From Mycolicibacterium gadium (GTDB lineage: Bacteria > Actinomycetota > Actinomycetes > Mycobacteriales > Mycobacteriaceae), in assembly GCF_010728925.1 (NCBI RefSeq), contig NZ_AP022608.1, positions 1,488,001 through 1,552,000 of the forward strand: a stretch of 64,000 bases of DNA, read 5' to 3'. Each line of letters begins with the position of its first letter. Position 1 is the first letter of the stretch. Shown piece after piece: positions 56,135 to 64,000 of this stretch. The notes beneath the pieces are model-generated. The model was not told the DNA's origin. It did not search any database and worked only from the letters and a program-made list of their open reading frames with translations. A program made the position numbers and the translations under genes.

Positions 56135-56949
56135 GCCCGGCGCAGGTGGCCGAGTTCGTCGAAGGCCTGCGCCCATCCGAGCAGCCGATCGGTCGCGTTC
56201 GACAACTCGTTGCGGTAGCGCTGTTGGGTCATCGGTGAGCTCGACATCGATCCGGTGTTGGCCGCTGACACCAATTGCGCTGCCGCGGTGACCATTTCGT
56301 TGTACTGACGGCTACCCTGCTGCAGTTGAGCGGTGAAGGCCTGAATCGTCGGCGCCAAATGCGCGCGCGCCTGCGGTGCGGAGCTGATCGTGCGCTCCAT
56401 CGACACCACCTCGTTCGCGGTCGCGGTCATCGTGGCGGCTGTCTGGTTGGCCGCGGCCGTCAGCTCACGAAGCTCGTCGGCGGGCAACAGCCGACCGCGC
56501 TCCATCACCCCGAGAAGCGAGAACAGACCGCGTTCTGAGGCGGCCAGCGCGGCCATCGGCTGGCGGGCGGCCGAACCCCACGCGGGCAGCCGTCGAGCGG
56601 AACGGGAACGCTGCGGCGGCAACGGTTCACCGCGCAGCCAGCGGTAGCGGAGGAACGACAGCGTCGCCAGGAATGCGGCGCCGACCGCGATGGGAGCCGG
56701 GATGAACAGTGCCCAGAACGGGGTTTCCCACGCCGACAGCAGTCCGGTGACACCGATCCAGAACAGCGACGACACCGTGAAGAACACGCCGAGCCGCAGT
56801 GCCCAGCGTCGCTTGCGCAACAATTTGGCGCGCGGATCCGCTGCGGCGTTGAGCTTTTCGGCCACCACATCGGACCACTCCGCGGCGGTGTCCACACCGC
56901 GCTGCACCAACGAGCGCCACGCCTCCGGTCTACTGGCTCGCGAATTCAC
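56131..56949 (-). CDS. pspM: PspA-partner membrane protein PspM (Rv2743c-like)
   Basis: A 272-residue protein with two membrane helices (about residues 50-70 and 78-98) and a long helical cytoplasmic part. It is the third gene of the clgR-pspA-pspM envelope-stress operon; M. tuberculosis Rv2743c binds PspA at the membrane. The fourth gene of that operon in M. tuberculosis (Rv2742c, PspN) is absent here, and a convergent DUF5313 gene occupies the place. Confidence 0.85.
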   Translation of the reverse strand: MNSRASRPEAWRSLVQRGVDTAAEWSDVVAEKLNAAADPRAKLLRKRRWALRLGVFFTVSSLFWIGVTGLLSAWETPFWALFIPAPIAVGAAFLATLSFLRYRWLRGEPLPPQRSRSARRLPAWGSAARQPMAALAASERGLFSLLGVMERGRLLPADELRELTAAANQTAATMTATANEVVSMERTISSAPQARAHLAPTIQAFTAQLQQGSRQYNEMVTAAAQLVSAANTGSMSSSPMTQQRYRNELSNATDRLLGWAQAFDELGHLRRA

Positions 56950-56967
56950 ACCTGTTCCTCACGGAAG

Positions 56968-57780
56968 TTACTGCGACAGTGGGTTTTCCGGTGCCGCTTG
57001 GGGGTTGACAGCCGGCGCGGCCGGCGCGGCTGCGGCGTTACCGCCCGCCGGCAACTGCTCACCGCGCATGGACGCACGGATCTGCTCGAGCCGCGAGTGT
57101 CCGGCCATCTGCACACTGGCCGACTGCACCTCCATCATCCGGCCCTGCACGGAGTTCTGAGCCAGCTCGGCGGACCCGATCGCGTTGGCGTAGCGCCGTT
57201 CGATCTTGTCGCGCACCTCGTCGAGGCTCGGCGTGCTACCCGGCGCGGCGAGCTCGCTCATCGACCGCAGCGATGCACTGACCTGTTCCTGCATCTTGGC
57301 CTGCTCGAGTTGGCTGAGCAGCTTGGTGCGCTCGGCGATCTTCTGCTGCAGCATCATCGCGTTCTGCTCAACGGCCTTCTTGGCCTGCCCGGCGGCCTGC
57401 AGCGCCTGATCGTGCAGGGACTTGAGGTCCTCGACGCTCTGCTCCGAGGTCACCAGCTGCGCGGCAAACGCCTCGGCAGCATTGGTGTACTCGGTGGCTT
57501 TGGCGGCATCGCCGGCGGCGGTCGCCTGGTCGGCCAGCGTCAGGGCCTGGCGGACGTTGACTTGAAGCTTCTCGATATCGGCGAGCTGGCGGTTGAGCCG
57601 CATCTCCAGCTGACGCTGGTTTCCGATGACCTGGGCGGCCTGCTGAGTCAGCGCCTGGTGCTGGCGCTGGGCCTCCTCGATGGCCTGCTGGATCTGCACC
57701 TTCGGATCGGCGTACTCATCGACCTTGGAGCTGAAGAGCGCCATCAGGTACTTCCACGCCTTGGTGAACGGATTGGCCAT
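56968..57780 (-). CDS. pspA: Phage shock protein A homologue (35-kDa antigen, Rv2744c-like)
   Basis: A 270-residue PspA/IM30 protein, almost entirely coiled coil, starting with [20 protein letters not shown], the membrane-binding amphipathic helix, followed by [20 protein letters not shown]. The C-terminus is a Pro/Ala-rich tail. It stabilises damaged membrane as an ESCRT-III-like oligomer. Eighteen bases separate it from pspM and about 100 from clgR. Confidence 0.95.
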   Translation of the reverse strand: MANPFTKAWKYLMALFSSKVDEYADPKVQIQQAIEEAQRQHQALTQQAAQVIGNQRQLEMRLNRQLADIEKLQVNVRQALTLADQATAAGDAAKATEYTNAAEAFAAQLVTSEQSVEDLKSLHDQALQAAGQAKKAVEQNAMMLQQKIAERTKLLSQLEQAKMQEQVSASLRSMSELAAPGSTPSLDEVRDKIERRYANAIGSAELAQNSVQGRMMEVQSASVQMAGHSRLEQIRASMRGEQLPAGGNAAAAPAAPAVNPQAAPENPLSQ

Positions 57781-57885
57781 CGGTTCATTCCGCCTTCGTG
57801 TCTGTCGTTGTCTCGGCCCTGGGCCGCCGGCTTCCCGTGCTGCCCAATCTATCGGGTCGATGACTGTTGTCGCACCTACACTGGC

Positions 57886-58218
57886 TCAGGCGACCGCCAT
57901 CGACACGACCTGCGGAATGACGACCTTCGTCGAGGCGTCGATGTTGGCCGAACCGATCGACTCGCGCTCGAACGCCGCAAGTTCTTGGCGACCCATCTCG
58001 TCACCCGCGTCGGACAGCACCCGCGACAGCGGCACGTCCAGCGCGCTGCAGATGGCGCTGAGCAACTCGCTCGACGCCTCCTTGCGGCCACGCTCGACCT
58101 CGGAGAGGTAACCAAGGCTGACCCGGGCGGAGTCGGACACCTCGCGCAGGGTGCGGCCCTGCTCGGTGCGGGCGCGGCGCAGCACGTCGCCGATCACCTC
58201 GCGCAGCAATGCCGTCAT
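57886..58218 (-). CDS. clgR: Transcription activator ClgR (XRE family, Clp gene regulator)
   Basis: A 110-residue regulator. The helix-turn-helix is [20 protein letters not shown], followed by [20 protein letters not shown]. It ends in VVSMAVA, a hydrophobic C-terminus of the kind recognised by ClpP proteases, which degrade ClgR. In M. tuberculosis it activates clp genes and the psp operon and is SigE-dependent; a matching SigE-type promoter lies upstream. Confidence 0.95.
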   Translation of the reverse strand: MTALLREVIGDVLRRARTEQGRTLREVSDSARVSLGYLSEVERGRKEASSELLSAICSALDVPLSRVLSDAGDEMGRQELAAFERESIGSANIDASTKVVIPQVVSMAVA

Positions 58219-58265
58219 ACGTGCTCCCCTTTCGAGAGGTCCGTCGCTGGGGCTTTGTACTAGGG

Positions 58266-58293
58266 CAACGCCGCGGGCATGCGGGTGGTTCCC
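58266..58293 (-). promoter_or_regulatory. SigE-type promoter of clgR-pspA-pspM
   Basis: On the minus strand: GGGAAC, 17 bases, CGTTG. This matches the SigE consensus exactly at both elements, ending 47 bases before the clgR ATG. It explains envelope-stress induction of the operon. Confidence 0.88.
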
Positions 58294-58346
58294 GGATACC
58301 GCAAATAGCCGCCGTTCGAGGCGAAACCGCTGTACAACGGACTGAA

Positions 58347-58943
58347 TCAGTTAGCGGCGGGGCGTGCGCGCGAATCGCGAATAGCCGAGACGACATAGTC
58401 GATGCCGGTGATCACCGTCAGGATGACGGCCGCCCCCATCACCACCCAGGCCCCGGTGAGCCAGGGGCCCGACAGGGGCAGCACGAACAAGCCGATCGCC
58501 ACGCCCTGGACGAGGGTTTTCAGCTTCCCGCCCCGGCTGGCCGGAATGACGCCGTGGCGCAGCACCGCGAAGCGCAGAACTGTGATGCCGATCTCGCGCG
58601 TCATGATCACGACGGTCACCCACCACGGCATCTCGCCGAGGATCGACAGACCGATCAACGCCGCACCGATGAGGGCTTTGTCGGCGATCGGGTCGATCAG
58701 GGTGCCGAATTCGGTGACCATTCCATAGCTGCGGGCCAGTGCACCGTCGAACCGATCCGTGATCACCGCGACGGTGAACACGATGAATGCGGCTATCCGC
58801 CAAAACGTTTCGTGGCCGTCGGCGACGAACAGGACGACCAGGAACACCGGGACCAACGCCAGCCGGACACCGGTGAGCACATTGGCGATGTTCGCGACCC
58901 GGGCGCGCGGCACCACGGGATCGGTCGTGGGTTCGCCCGGCAC
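58347..58943 (-). CDS. pgsA3: CDP-alcohol phosphatidyltransferase PgsA3
   Basis: A 198-residue membrane enzyme, probably CDP-diacylglycerol-glycerol-3-phosphate phosphatidyltransferase. The CDP-OH-P motif is complete: [20 protein letters not shown] followed by IDPIADK. GTG 58943 is preferred because TATTCT (58950-58955) lies six bases upstream on the minus strand, giving a leaderless transcript; the GTG at 58982 would almost touch the divergent argA start. Confidence 0.9.
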   Translation of the reverse strand: MPGEPTTDPVVPRARVANIANVLTGVRLALVPVFLVVLFVADGHETFWRIAAFIVFTVAVITDRFDGALARSYGMVTEFGTLIDPIADKALIGAALIGLSILGEMPWWVTVVIMTREIGITVLRFAVLRHGVIPASRGGKLKTLVQGVAIGLFVLPLSGPWLTGAWVVMGAAVILTVITGIDYVVSAIRDSRARPAAN

Positions 58944-58949
58944 CGCAAC

Positions 58950-58955
58950 AGAATA
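58950..58955 (-). promoter_or_regulatory. -10 element of pgsA3 (leaderless)
   Basis: TATTCT on the minus strand, six bases before GTG 58943. It fits TAnnnT. Confidence 0.5.
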
Positions 58956-58970
58956 TCGGTTGCTGTGACG

Positions 58971-58976
58971 GATACT
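58971..58976 (+). promoter_or_regulatory. -10 element of argA (leaderless)
   Basis: GATACT, eight bases before GTG 58985. One mismatch to TAnnnT. The divergent pgsA3 -10 is only 15 bases away, so the two promoters overlap. Confidence 0.4.
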
Positions 58977-58984
58977 CTCCACGT

Positions 58985-59494
58985 GTGAGCGCAGATCCCG
59001 GATCGGTCGCCATCCGGCGGGCCAGAACTTCGGATGTGCCTGCGATCAAGGCTCTGGTCGACATCTACTCCGGCAAGATCCTGCTGGAGAAGAACCTGGT
59101 GACGCTCTACGAGGCCGTCCAGGAGTTCTGGGTCGCCGAGCTCGACGGCGAACTGATCGGGTGCGGCGCCCTGCACGTCCTGTGGTCGGACCTCGGCGAA
59201 GTGCGCACAGTCGCGGTGCACCCGAAGGTCAGGGGTCAAGGGGTCGGGCACGCGATCGTCGACCGGCTGCTGGACGTGGCCAGGGATCTGCACCTGGAGC
59301 GCATCTTCGTTCTGACCTTCGAAGTCGCATTCTTCAGCCGTCACGGCTTCCAGGAGATCGACGGCACGCCGGTCACGGCTGAGGTCTTCGAGGAGATGTG
59401 CCGCTCGTATGACACCGGCGTGGCCGAGTTCCTCGATCTGTCCTACGTCAAGCCGAACATCCTCGGCAACACCCGAATGCTGCTCACTCTGTAG
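58985..59494 (+). CDS. argA: Amino-acid N-acetyltransferase ArgA (Rv2747-like)
   Basis: A 169-residue GNAT enzyme for the first step of arginine synthesis (glutamate acetylation). The acetyl-CoA loop is VRGQGVGHAIVDRLLDVA, after LSDLGEVRTVAVHPK-like strands. It is the short, stand-alone form typical of mycobacteria, without the kinase-like regulatory domain of E. coli ArgA. Starts at GTG, probably leaderless. Its end overlaps the convergent peroxiredoxin gene by 11 bases. Confidence 0.92.
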   Translation: MSADPGSVAIRRARTSDVPAIKALVDIYSGKILLEKNLVTLYEAVQEFWVAELDGELIGCGALHVLWSDLGEVRTVAVHPKVRGQGVGHAIVDRLLDVARDLHLERIFVLTFEVAFFSRHGFQEIDGTPVTAEVFEEMCRSYDTGVAEFLDLSYVKPNILGNTRMLLTL

Positions 59495-60011
59495 CGAGTT
59501 TCAGCAATTCGTCGACCGACCATTGGTCGTCGGCATGGATGCCGTACTTGCAGGCGCGGATGGTGCCATCCGGCTCGATCAAGAAATCCGCGGGATTGCC
59601 AAGGTGATCCTCCCCCGGGGCGAGGGCACCGAAGACCGAGGTGGAGTGTCTGATTCCACGGACGGCGGCTCTAACCGCACCTAGATGTAACACGGAGCGC
59701 AGTGACGACTCGACGCCGAACTCCTTGTACAGCTTGCGTTCCGGATCGGCTACCATCGCGAACGGGACATCAGCAACGTATTGCCGAAGCCGGTCCGCGG
59801 CAGAGTGGAACACGACGAGCTCAGTGACCCCGGCGTTCTCGATCTCATCGCGCCGACGTGCTACGTCTCGAAGATGAAGGTTGCAGATCGGGCACCCCGC
59901 GAAACGTCGGAATTGCAGGTGAACCAGCCGCTCCGGCGCAGGCACGCTTACGTGAGTGTCTGTGACAGTGCTCAGCGTTCGAGCCTTGACCTTGTCGCCC
60001 GCGGTGAACAT
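59484..60011 (-). CDS. Peroxiredoxin-like (AhpC/TSA thioredoxin-fold) protein
   Basis: A 175-residue thioredoxin-fold protein. The peroxidatic region is FRRFAGCPICNLHLRD with Cys40 and Cys43 (CPIC), like the PRX-like 2 group, and later MVADPERKLYKEFGVE. It likely reduces peroxides or acts as a disulfide oxidoreductase in the cytoplasm; a partner is not visible. It is not part of the M. tuberculosis order here as far as I recall, so it may be a local insertion. Confidence 0.85.
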   Translation of the reverse strand: MFTAGDKVKARTLSTVTDTHVSVPAPERLVHLQFRRFAGCPICNLHLRDVARRRDEIENAGVTELVVFHSAADRLRQYVADVPFAMVADPERKLYKEFGVESSLRSVLHLGAVRAAVRGIRHSTSVFGALAPGEDHLGNPADFLIEPDGTIRACKYGIHADDQWSVDELLKLATE

Positions 60012-60054
60012 CCCAACGCTTCCGTTTAGCCGGACTCCATGCTAACCGCGACTC

Positions 60055-62532
60055 TCACTCCTCGTCGTCGTCACCCGCGTCGCCGCCGCGGATCAACATG
60101 AGCGTGCCCGCCAGCTCGTCGGGCTTGACCAACACCTCGCGCGCCTTGGATCCCTCGCTGGGGCCGACGATGTTGCGGGTCTCCATCAGGTCCATCAGCC
60201 GGCCCGCCTTGGCGAAGCCCACCCGCAACTTGCGCTGGAGCATCGACGTCGAACCGAACTGACTGGACACGACCAGCTCGACCGCCTGCAGGAACACGTC
60301 CATGTCGTCGCCGATGTCCGGGTCGACGTCGGTGCGCTCGCTGGTGGTCTTGGCCGCGGTGACGCCCTCGGTGTATTCCGGCTCGGCCTGGGACTTCGTG
60401 GCTTCGACGACGGCGTGGATCTCCTCGTCGGTGATGAACGCGCCCTGCAGACGGATTGGCTTGTTCGCGCCCATCGGCAGGAACAGCCCGTCACCCATGC
60501 CGATGAGCTTCTCGGCGCCCTGCTGGTCGAGGATCACGCGGCTGTCGGTCAGCGACGACGTGGCGAACGCCAGGCGCGACGGAACGTTGGTCTTGATGAG
60601 CCCGGTGACGACGTCCACCGACGGCCGCTGCGTGGCGAGCACCAGGTGGATGCCCGCGGCGCGGGCCTTCTGCGTGATACGCACGATGGCGTCCTCCACA
60701 TCACGTGGTGCGGTCATCATCAGGTCCGCGAGCTCGTCGACGATCGCGAGGATGTAGGGGTACGGCTTGTACTCACGCTGGCTGCCCAGCGGCGCGGTGA
60801 TCTCCCCCGACCGAACCTTTTTGTTGAAGTCGTCGATGTGCCGCACGCGCGACGCCTGCATGTCCTGGTAGCGCTGCTCCATCTCCTCGACCAGCCACGC
60901 CAGCGCCGCGGCCGCCTTCTTGGGCTGCGTGATGATGGGGGTGATCAGATGCGGAATACCTTCGTAGGGCGTCAGTTCCACCATCTTCGGGTCGATCAGG
61001 ATCATCCTGACCTCCTCGGGAGTCGCGCGCGCCAGCAGCGACACGAGCATCGAGTTGACGAAGCTCGACTTGCCCGAGCCGGTCGAGCCGGCCACCAGCA
61101 GGTGCGGCATCTTGGCGAGGTTGGCCGAGATGTACTCGCCCTCGATGTCCTTACCGAGGCCGATCACCAATGGGTGGTGGTCACTACGGGTACCCGGGTC
61201 GGTCAAAACGTCTGCCAGCCGGACCATCTCCCGATCGGTGTTGGGCACCTCGATGCCCACGGCGGACTTGCCCGGGATCGGCGCGAGCATCCGGACGCTC
61301 TCGGTCGCGACGGCGTAGGCGATATTGCGTTGTAGCGCCGTGATCTTCTCGACCTTGACGCCGGGGCCAAGCTCGACCTCGTAGCGGGTGACGGTCGGCC
61401 CGCGTGTGCAGCCGGTCACCGTGGCGTTCACCTTGAACTGCTCGAGCACCTCGGTGATCGACTCGATCATCCGGTCGTTGCCGGCGCTGCGCCGCTTCGG
61501 CGGATCGCCCGCGATCAACAGGTCGAGCGACGGCAGCGTGTACGGCCCCTCGACGACGCGGTCGACGATCTTGGGCTTGGCCGTCTTCTTCTTGCGTGCG
61601 CTGGCGGCGGGCTCGGGAATGGTCGGTGTCTCGTCCTCGATCGGGTAGTTCTCCATCGGCGTGCCGCCGTTGAACGTCGCCGGCCCCCCGGCTCCGGAAG
61701 GCCAGGCCGTCGCCTCGTCGTCGCCGTAGCCGGCGGGGTCGTCGTAGTACCCGTCGGAGAAATCGTCGGAGCCGGCGACGACGGTTTCTTCGTCGTAGTA
61801 CTCGTCATCGTCGTAGTACTCACCGCGGAACGAACGCGTGGACCACATGCTCCGAACCGCTTCGGGCACTTCGCGAATCGTCGTGCCGGTCACCAACAGC
61901 AGACCGAACAGTGCACCGATCACCAGCAGCGGCATCGCGATCCACACGGTCAGCCCGTCGGACAACGGGCCGCCGATGGCGAACCCGATGAAGCCGGCGG
62001 CGTGCTGTCGGGCGACGGGGTCGGCAGGCGATCCCGCCCACAGATGCCACAGCCCCAGGACGGGCAGCACGATCATCGCCGTGCCGAGCATCAGGCGCGG
62101 CCGGGAGTCGGGGTTGGGCTCGGTGCGCATCAGCACGACGGCGGCGGCGGCCAGTGCGATCGGCACCAATGCGACCGAGGAGCCGATCAGCACCCGCAGG
62201 AAGGTGTCGATCCACGCGCCGACGGGCCGGGCCGCGTCGAACCATGAGCTCGCAGCGATCACCACGGCGATGCCGAGCAGGGCCAGCGCGATGCCGTCGC
62301 GGCGGTGACCCGGCTCGAGCTCGCGGGCCCGGCCGACGGACCGCGCCGTCGACCCGGCTCCCTTGGCCAGCATCAGCCACCCCGCCCGCACCCCACGGCC
62401 CACGGTGGCGCCGGCCGCCGACACCGGTGACGGACCCCGCCGCGGCGTCGGCTTGCGCTTCTGGGCGGTCCGCGCGCCGGACTTTGACCTGCTAGAGCGG
62501 CTGCCGGAACGCGCGGCGGTCTTACTAGGCAT
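60055..62532 (-). CDS. ftsK: DNA translocase FtsK
   Basis: An 825-residue FtsK/SpoIIIE translocase. A basic N-terminus leads into about four membrane helices (residues 75-230), then an acidic linker with Tyr/Asp-rich repeats (EYYDDDEYYDEETV), the RecA-like motor with Walker A AGSTGSGKSS and Walker B LAIVDELADL, and the C-terminal winged-helix gamma domain (LVVSSQFGSTSMLQRKLRVG variant) that reads KOPS sequences. It moves chromosome termini to the right daughter cell at the septum. Length is normal. Confidence 0.96.
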   Translation of the reverse strand: MPSKTAARSGSRSSRSKSGARTAQKRKPTPRRGPSPVSAAGATVGRGVRAGWLMLAKGAGSTARSVGRARELEPGHRRDGIALALLGIAVVIAASSWFDAARPVGAWIDTFLRVLIGSSVALVPIALAAAAVVLMRTEPNPDSRPRLMLGTAMIVLPVLGLWHLWAGSPADPVARQHAAGFIGFAIGGPLSDGLTVWIAMPLLVIGALFGLLLVTGTTIREVPEAVRSMWSTRSFRGEYYDDDEYYDEETVVAGSDDFSDGYYDDPAGYGDDEATAWPSGAGGPATFNGGTPMENYPIEDETPTIPEPAASARKKKTAKPKIVDRVVEGPYTLPSLDLLIAGDPPKRRSAGNDRMIESITEVLEQFKVNATVTGCTRGPTVTRYEVELGPGVKVEKITALQRNIAYAVATESVRMLAPIPGKSAVGIEVPNTDREMVRLADVLTDPGTRSDHHPLVIGLGKDIEGEYISANLAKMPHLLVAGSTGSGKSSFVNSMLVSLLARATPEEVRMILIDPKMVELTPYEGIPHLITPIITQPKKAAAALAWLVEEMEQRYQDMQASRVRHIDDFNKKVRSGEITAPLGSQREYKPYPYILAIVDELADLMMTAPRDVEDAIVRITQKARAAGIHLVLATQRPSVDVVTGLIKTNVPSRLAFATSSLTDSRVILDQQGAEKLIGMGDGLFLPMGANKPIRLQGAFITDEEIHAVVEATKSQAEPEYTEGVTAAKTTSERTDVDPDIGDDMDVFLQAVELVVSSQFGSTSMLQRKLRVGFAKAGRLMDLMETRNIVGPSEGSKAREVLVKPDELAGTLMLIRGGDAGDDDEE

Positions 62533-62629
62533 GCTGTAAGACTAGTCGCAATGGCCCCACAATCACCATCAGCCACACGGGTCACAGAAAGGTATCAATC
62601 CCTGAGCTGATACGTCGTAGCGTGCCGGG

Positions 62630-63079
62630 ATGACCGAAAAGACGCAGCTAGCGGGACTTCCGACTGCGAGCAAGGTGCTTTGCGCCGTATACGCGCTGAC
62701 TTCCCTCGTGGCCCTCGTCGCGACCTGGAGCCAGAATCTGGCCTATTGGGACGCCCCGAACTTCATAGCGGCGTTCGCCAACGACACCAAGGTGACCCCG
62801 GCCGCCCGGTCACTGACGGTCGATCTGTTTCTGCTCGCCTTCCCCGCGGTGATCCTGATGGTGGCGGAAGCGCGAAAACACCGCGTCAGGTACGTCTGGG
62901 CCTACGTCCTGGCCGGCGCCGTCACGGCGATCAGCGTCACCTTCCCGCTGTTTCTGATCGCTCGCGAGTTGCGAATCGCGCAGACCGACCCCACCGTGTT
63001 GCGACGCGGCGACACGATTCCACTGGCAATCCTCGGAATCGCCACCGCGGCGATCGTGATCTGGGTCGATGTGGGCTGA
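62630..63079 (+). CDS. DUF2834-family membrane protein
   Basis: A 149-residue protein with four membrane helices. The DUF2834 pattern is visible: TWSQNLAYWDAPNFIAAF in the first loop, then SLTVDLFLLAFPAVILMVAE with a cytoplasmic RKHRVRYVWAYVLAG. The family has no known function. It follows ftsK divergently, with about 100 bases for both promoters. Confidence 0.75.
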   Translation: MTEKTQLAGLPTASKVLCAVYALTSLVALVATWSQNLAYWDAPNFIAAFANDTKVTPAARSLTVDLFLLAFPAVILMVAEARKHRVRYVWAYVLAGAVTAISVTFPLFLIARELRIAQTDPTVLRRGDTIPLAILGIATAAIVIWVDVG

Positions 63080-63163
63080 GCACCGGGTAGGCGCGATTTA
63101 GTTAGGTTCGCTGAGTAGGGTGATCACCGTTCCGGCCAGCACTCACCGAGGAGTTCACCGCCC

Positions 63164-63478
63164 ATGCCCGTCGTCGTCGTCGCAACCATGAAAGCAAAAC
63201 CCGAGTCGGTGGACACCGTCCGGGACGCATGCAAGCAGGCCATCGAGGCGGTGCATTCCGAACCCGGCTGTGACCTCTACGCACTGCACGAGGCCGACGG
63301 CACCTTCGTCTTCGTGGAGCAGTGGGCCGACGCCGATGCCTTGACGGCCCACAGCCAGGCGCCGGCCGTCGCAACACTGTTCGGCACCGTCGGCGAGCTC
63401 CTCGACGGCGCACCCGACATCAAGATGTTGCAGCCGGTCGTCGGGGGCGATCCCTCGAAGGGTGCACTGCGTCCGTAA
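63164..63478 (+). CDS. Antibiotic biosynthesis monooxygenase-domain protein (Rv2749-like)
   Basis: A 104-residue ABM-fold (dimeric alpha+beta barrel) protein: [40 protein letters not shown] and [12 protein letters not shown]. Cofactor-free oxygenases and small stress-related proteins share this fold. The TAA overlaps the start of the SDR gene (TAATG), suggesting joint function in oxidising an organic substrate, as with Rv2749-Rv2750. Confidence 0.85.
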   Translation: MPVVVVATMKAKPESVDTVRDACKQAIEAVHSEPGCDLYALHEADGTFVFVEQWADADALTAHSQAPAVATLFGTVGELLDGAPDIKMLQPVVGGDPSKGALRP

Positions 63479-64000
63479 TGCGTGCCCTCGACGGCAAGGT
63501 CGCGTTCATCACCGGTGCCGCCCGAGGTCAGGGCCGCGCCGAGGCGGTCAGGCTGGCCGCCGACGGCGCAAGCATCATCGCCGTCGACATCTGCGACCAG
63601 ATCGCATCGGTGCCCTATCCCCTGTCGACGCCAGACGATCTCGCGCTGACGGTGAAGCTCGTCGAGGACACCGGCGCGCGAATCGTGGCGCAGCAGGCCG
63701 ATGTTCGCGATCGCGCGGCGCTGAATGCCGCCCTTCAGGCCGGGCTCGACGAGTTCGGCCGCCTCGACATCGTCATCGCCAATGCGGGTATCGCGCCGAT
63801 GGAAACCGGTGACGCCGGCTGGCGCGACGTCGTCGATGTCAATCTGACGGGCACGTACCACACCGCCGAAGTCGCGATCCCCACGCTGATCGAGCAGGGC
63901 GACGGCGGCTCGATCGTGCTCATCAGCTCCGTCGCGGGCCTTGTCGGCATGGTCAGCGGGGACCCTGGTGCCATGGGCTACACAGCGGCAAAGCACGGCA
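63478..64000 (+). CDS. SDR oxidoreductase, mycofactocin-coupled type (Rv2750-like), 3' truncated by window edge
   Basis: The first 174 codons of a short-chain dehydrogenase. The nucleotide motif is [18 protein letters not shown], with the acidic residue in IIAVDIC that selects NAD; then the NAG block [23 protein letters not shown] with the catalytic Ser, and the YxxxK in GYTAAKHG at the window edge. The GARGQGR-type loop is typical of mycofactocin-dependent SDRs that hold NAD tightly; this is inference. Starts over the previous stop. Confidence 0.88.
   Translation, partial: MRALDGKVAFITGAARGQGRAEAVRLAADGASIIAVDICDQIASVPYPLSTPDDLALTVKLVEDTGARIVAQQADVRDRAALNAALQAGLDEFGRLDIVIANAGIAPMETGDAGWRDVVDVNLTGTYHTAEVAIPTLIEQGDGGSIVLISSVAGLVGMVSGDPGAMGYTAAKHG

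Noticed and set aside
63097..63116. TTAGTTAGGTTCGCTGAG resembling half of an IdeR iron box upstream of the ABM-domain gene
   Set aside because: Only the left half resembles the 19-base palindrome TTAGGTTAGCCTAACCTAA; the right half does not pair, so IdeR binding is not supported.

Overview
The window reads as chromosome of a rapidly growing mycobacterium (Mycolicibacterium type). It is GC-rich, and from about 7 kb to the right end the gene order follows, from memory, the Mycobacterium tuberculosis stretch Rv2704-Rv2750: RidA, sigB-ideR, sthA, nrdR/chiZ/lexA, hflX-dapF-miaA, miaB, recX-recA, the clgR-pspA-pspM operon, pgsA3, argA, ftsK and an SDR gene. No rRNA, tRNA, CRISPR array, transposase or integrase was seen.

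Region by region. 1-3.7 kb is an accessory segment: the tail of a thioredoxin/MerB-like protein, small unknown proteins, a CmtR-like ArsR sensor overlapping a cation efflux gene, and a DUF6197-like gene. It ends just beyond a modA gene that has lost its usual modB/modC partners. 3.8-7 kb holds a Mop/TOBE regulator with modA, an O-methyltransferase and a membrane protein. 7-18.5 kb is the conserved sigB-ideR-sthA-nrdR core. 18.6-20 kb is the divergent chiZ/lexA SOS pair. 20-32 kb carries an LGFP-repeat envelope protein, CsbD, an alpha/beta hydrolase with a nonsense codon, hflX-dapF-miaA, a DUF349 protein and a TetR gene facing an unknown gene across two matching operators. 32-38 kb holds miaB, a glutamate-type ABC transporter, an F420-type oxidoreductase and recX-recA.

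39.6-53.8 kb is the main accessory block: a 16-gene, single-strand [NiFe]-hydrogenase cluster of the actinobacterial group 1h (Hhy) type, lying between recA and the DUF3046 gene. It has the small and large subunits, an Fe-S protein (NifU-like plus a four-Cys Rieske-like domain), the maturation set HypA, B, C (two copies), D, E and F with an endoprotease, and five uncharacterised genes (DUF5947, DUF6084, a 463-residue protein, a 40-residue membrane protein and DUF6390). Most junctions overlap or nearly touch, so the block looks like one high-affinity H2-oxidation system whose electron outlet and membrane attachment are not explained by known subunits.

53.8-64 kb returns to the conserved core: DUF3046, a glycosyltransferase, EphG, the envelope-stress operon clgR-pspA-pspM with a near-perfect SigE-type promoter, pgsA3/argA, a peroxiredoxin, ftsK and an SDR cut by the window edge.

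Regulatory sites readable in the DNA link the parts: ECF (SigE/SigH) promoters for sigB and clgR, LexA boxes at lexA, chiZ and recA, a PafBC-type recA promoter, a SigF-like promoter at csbD and a TetR double operator. Five convergent gene pairs share four-base CTAG/CTAA stop overlaps.
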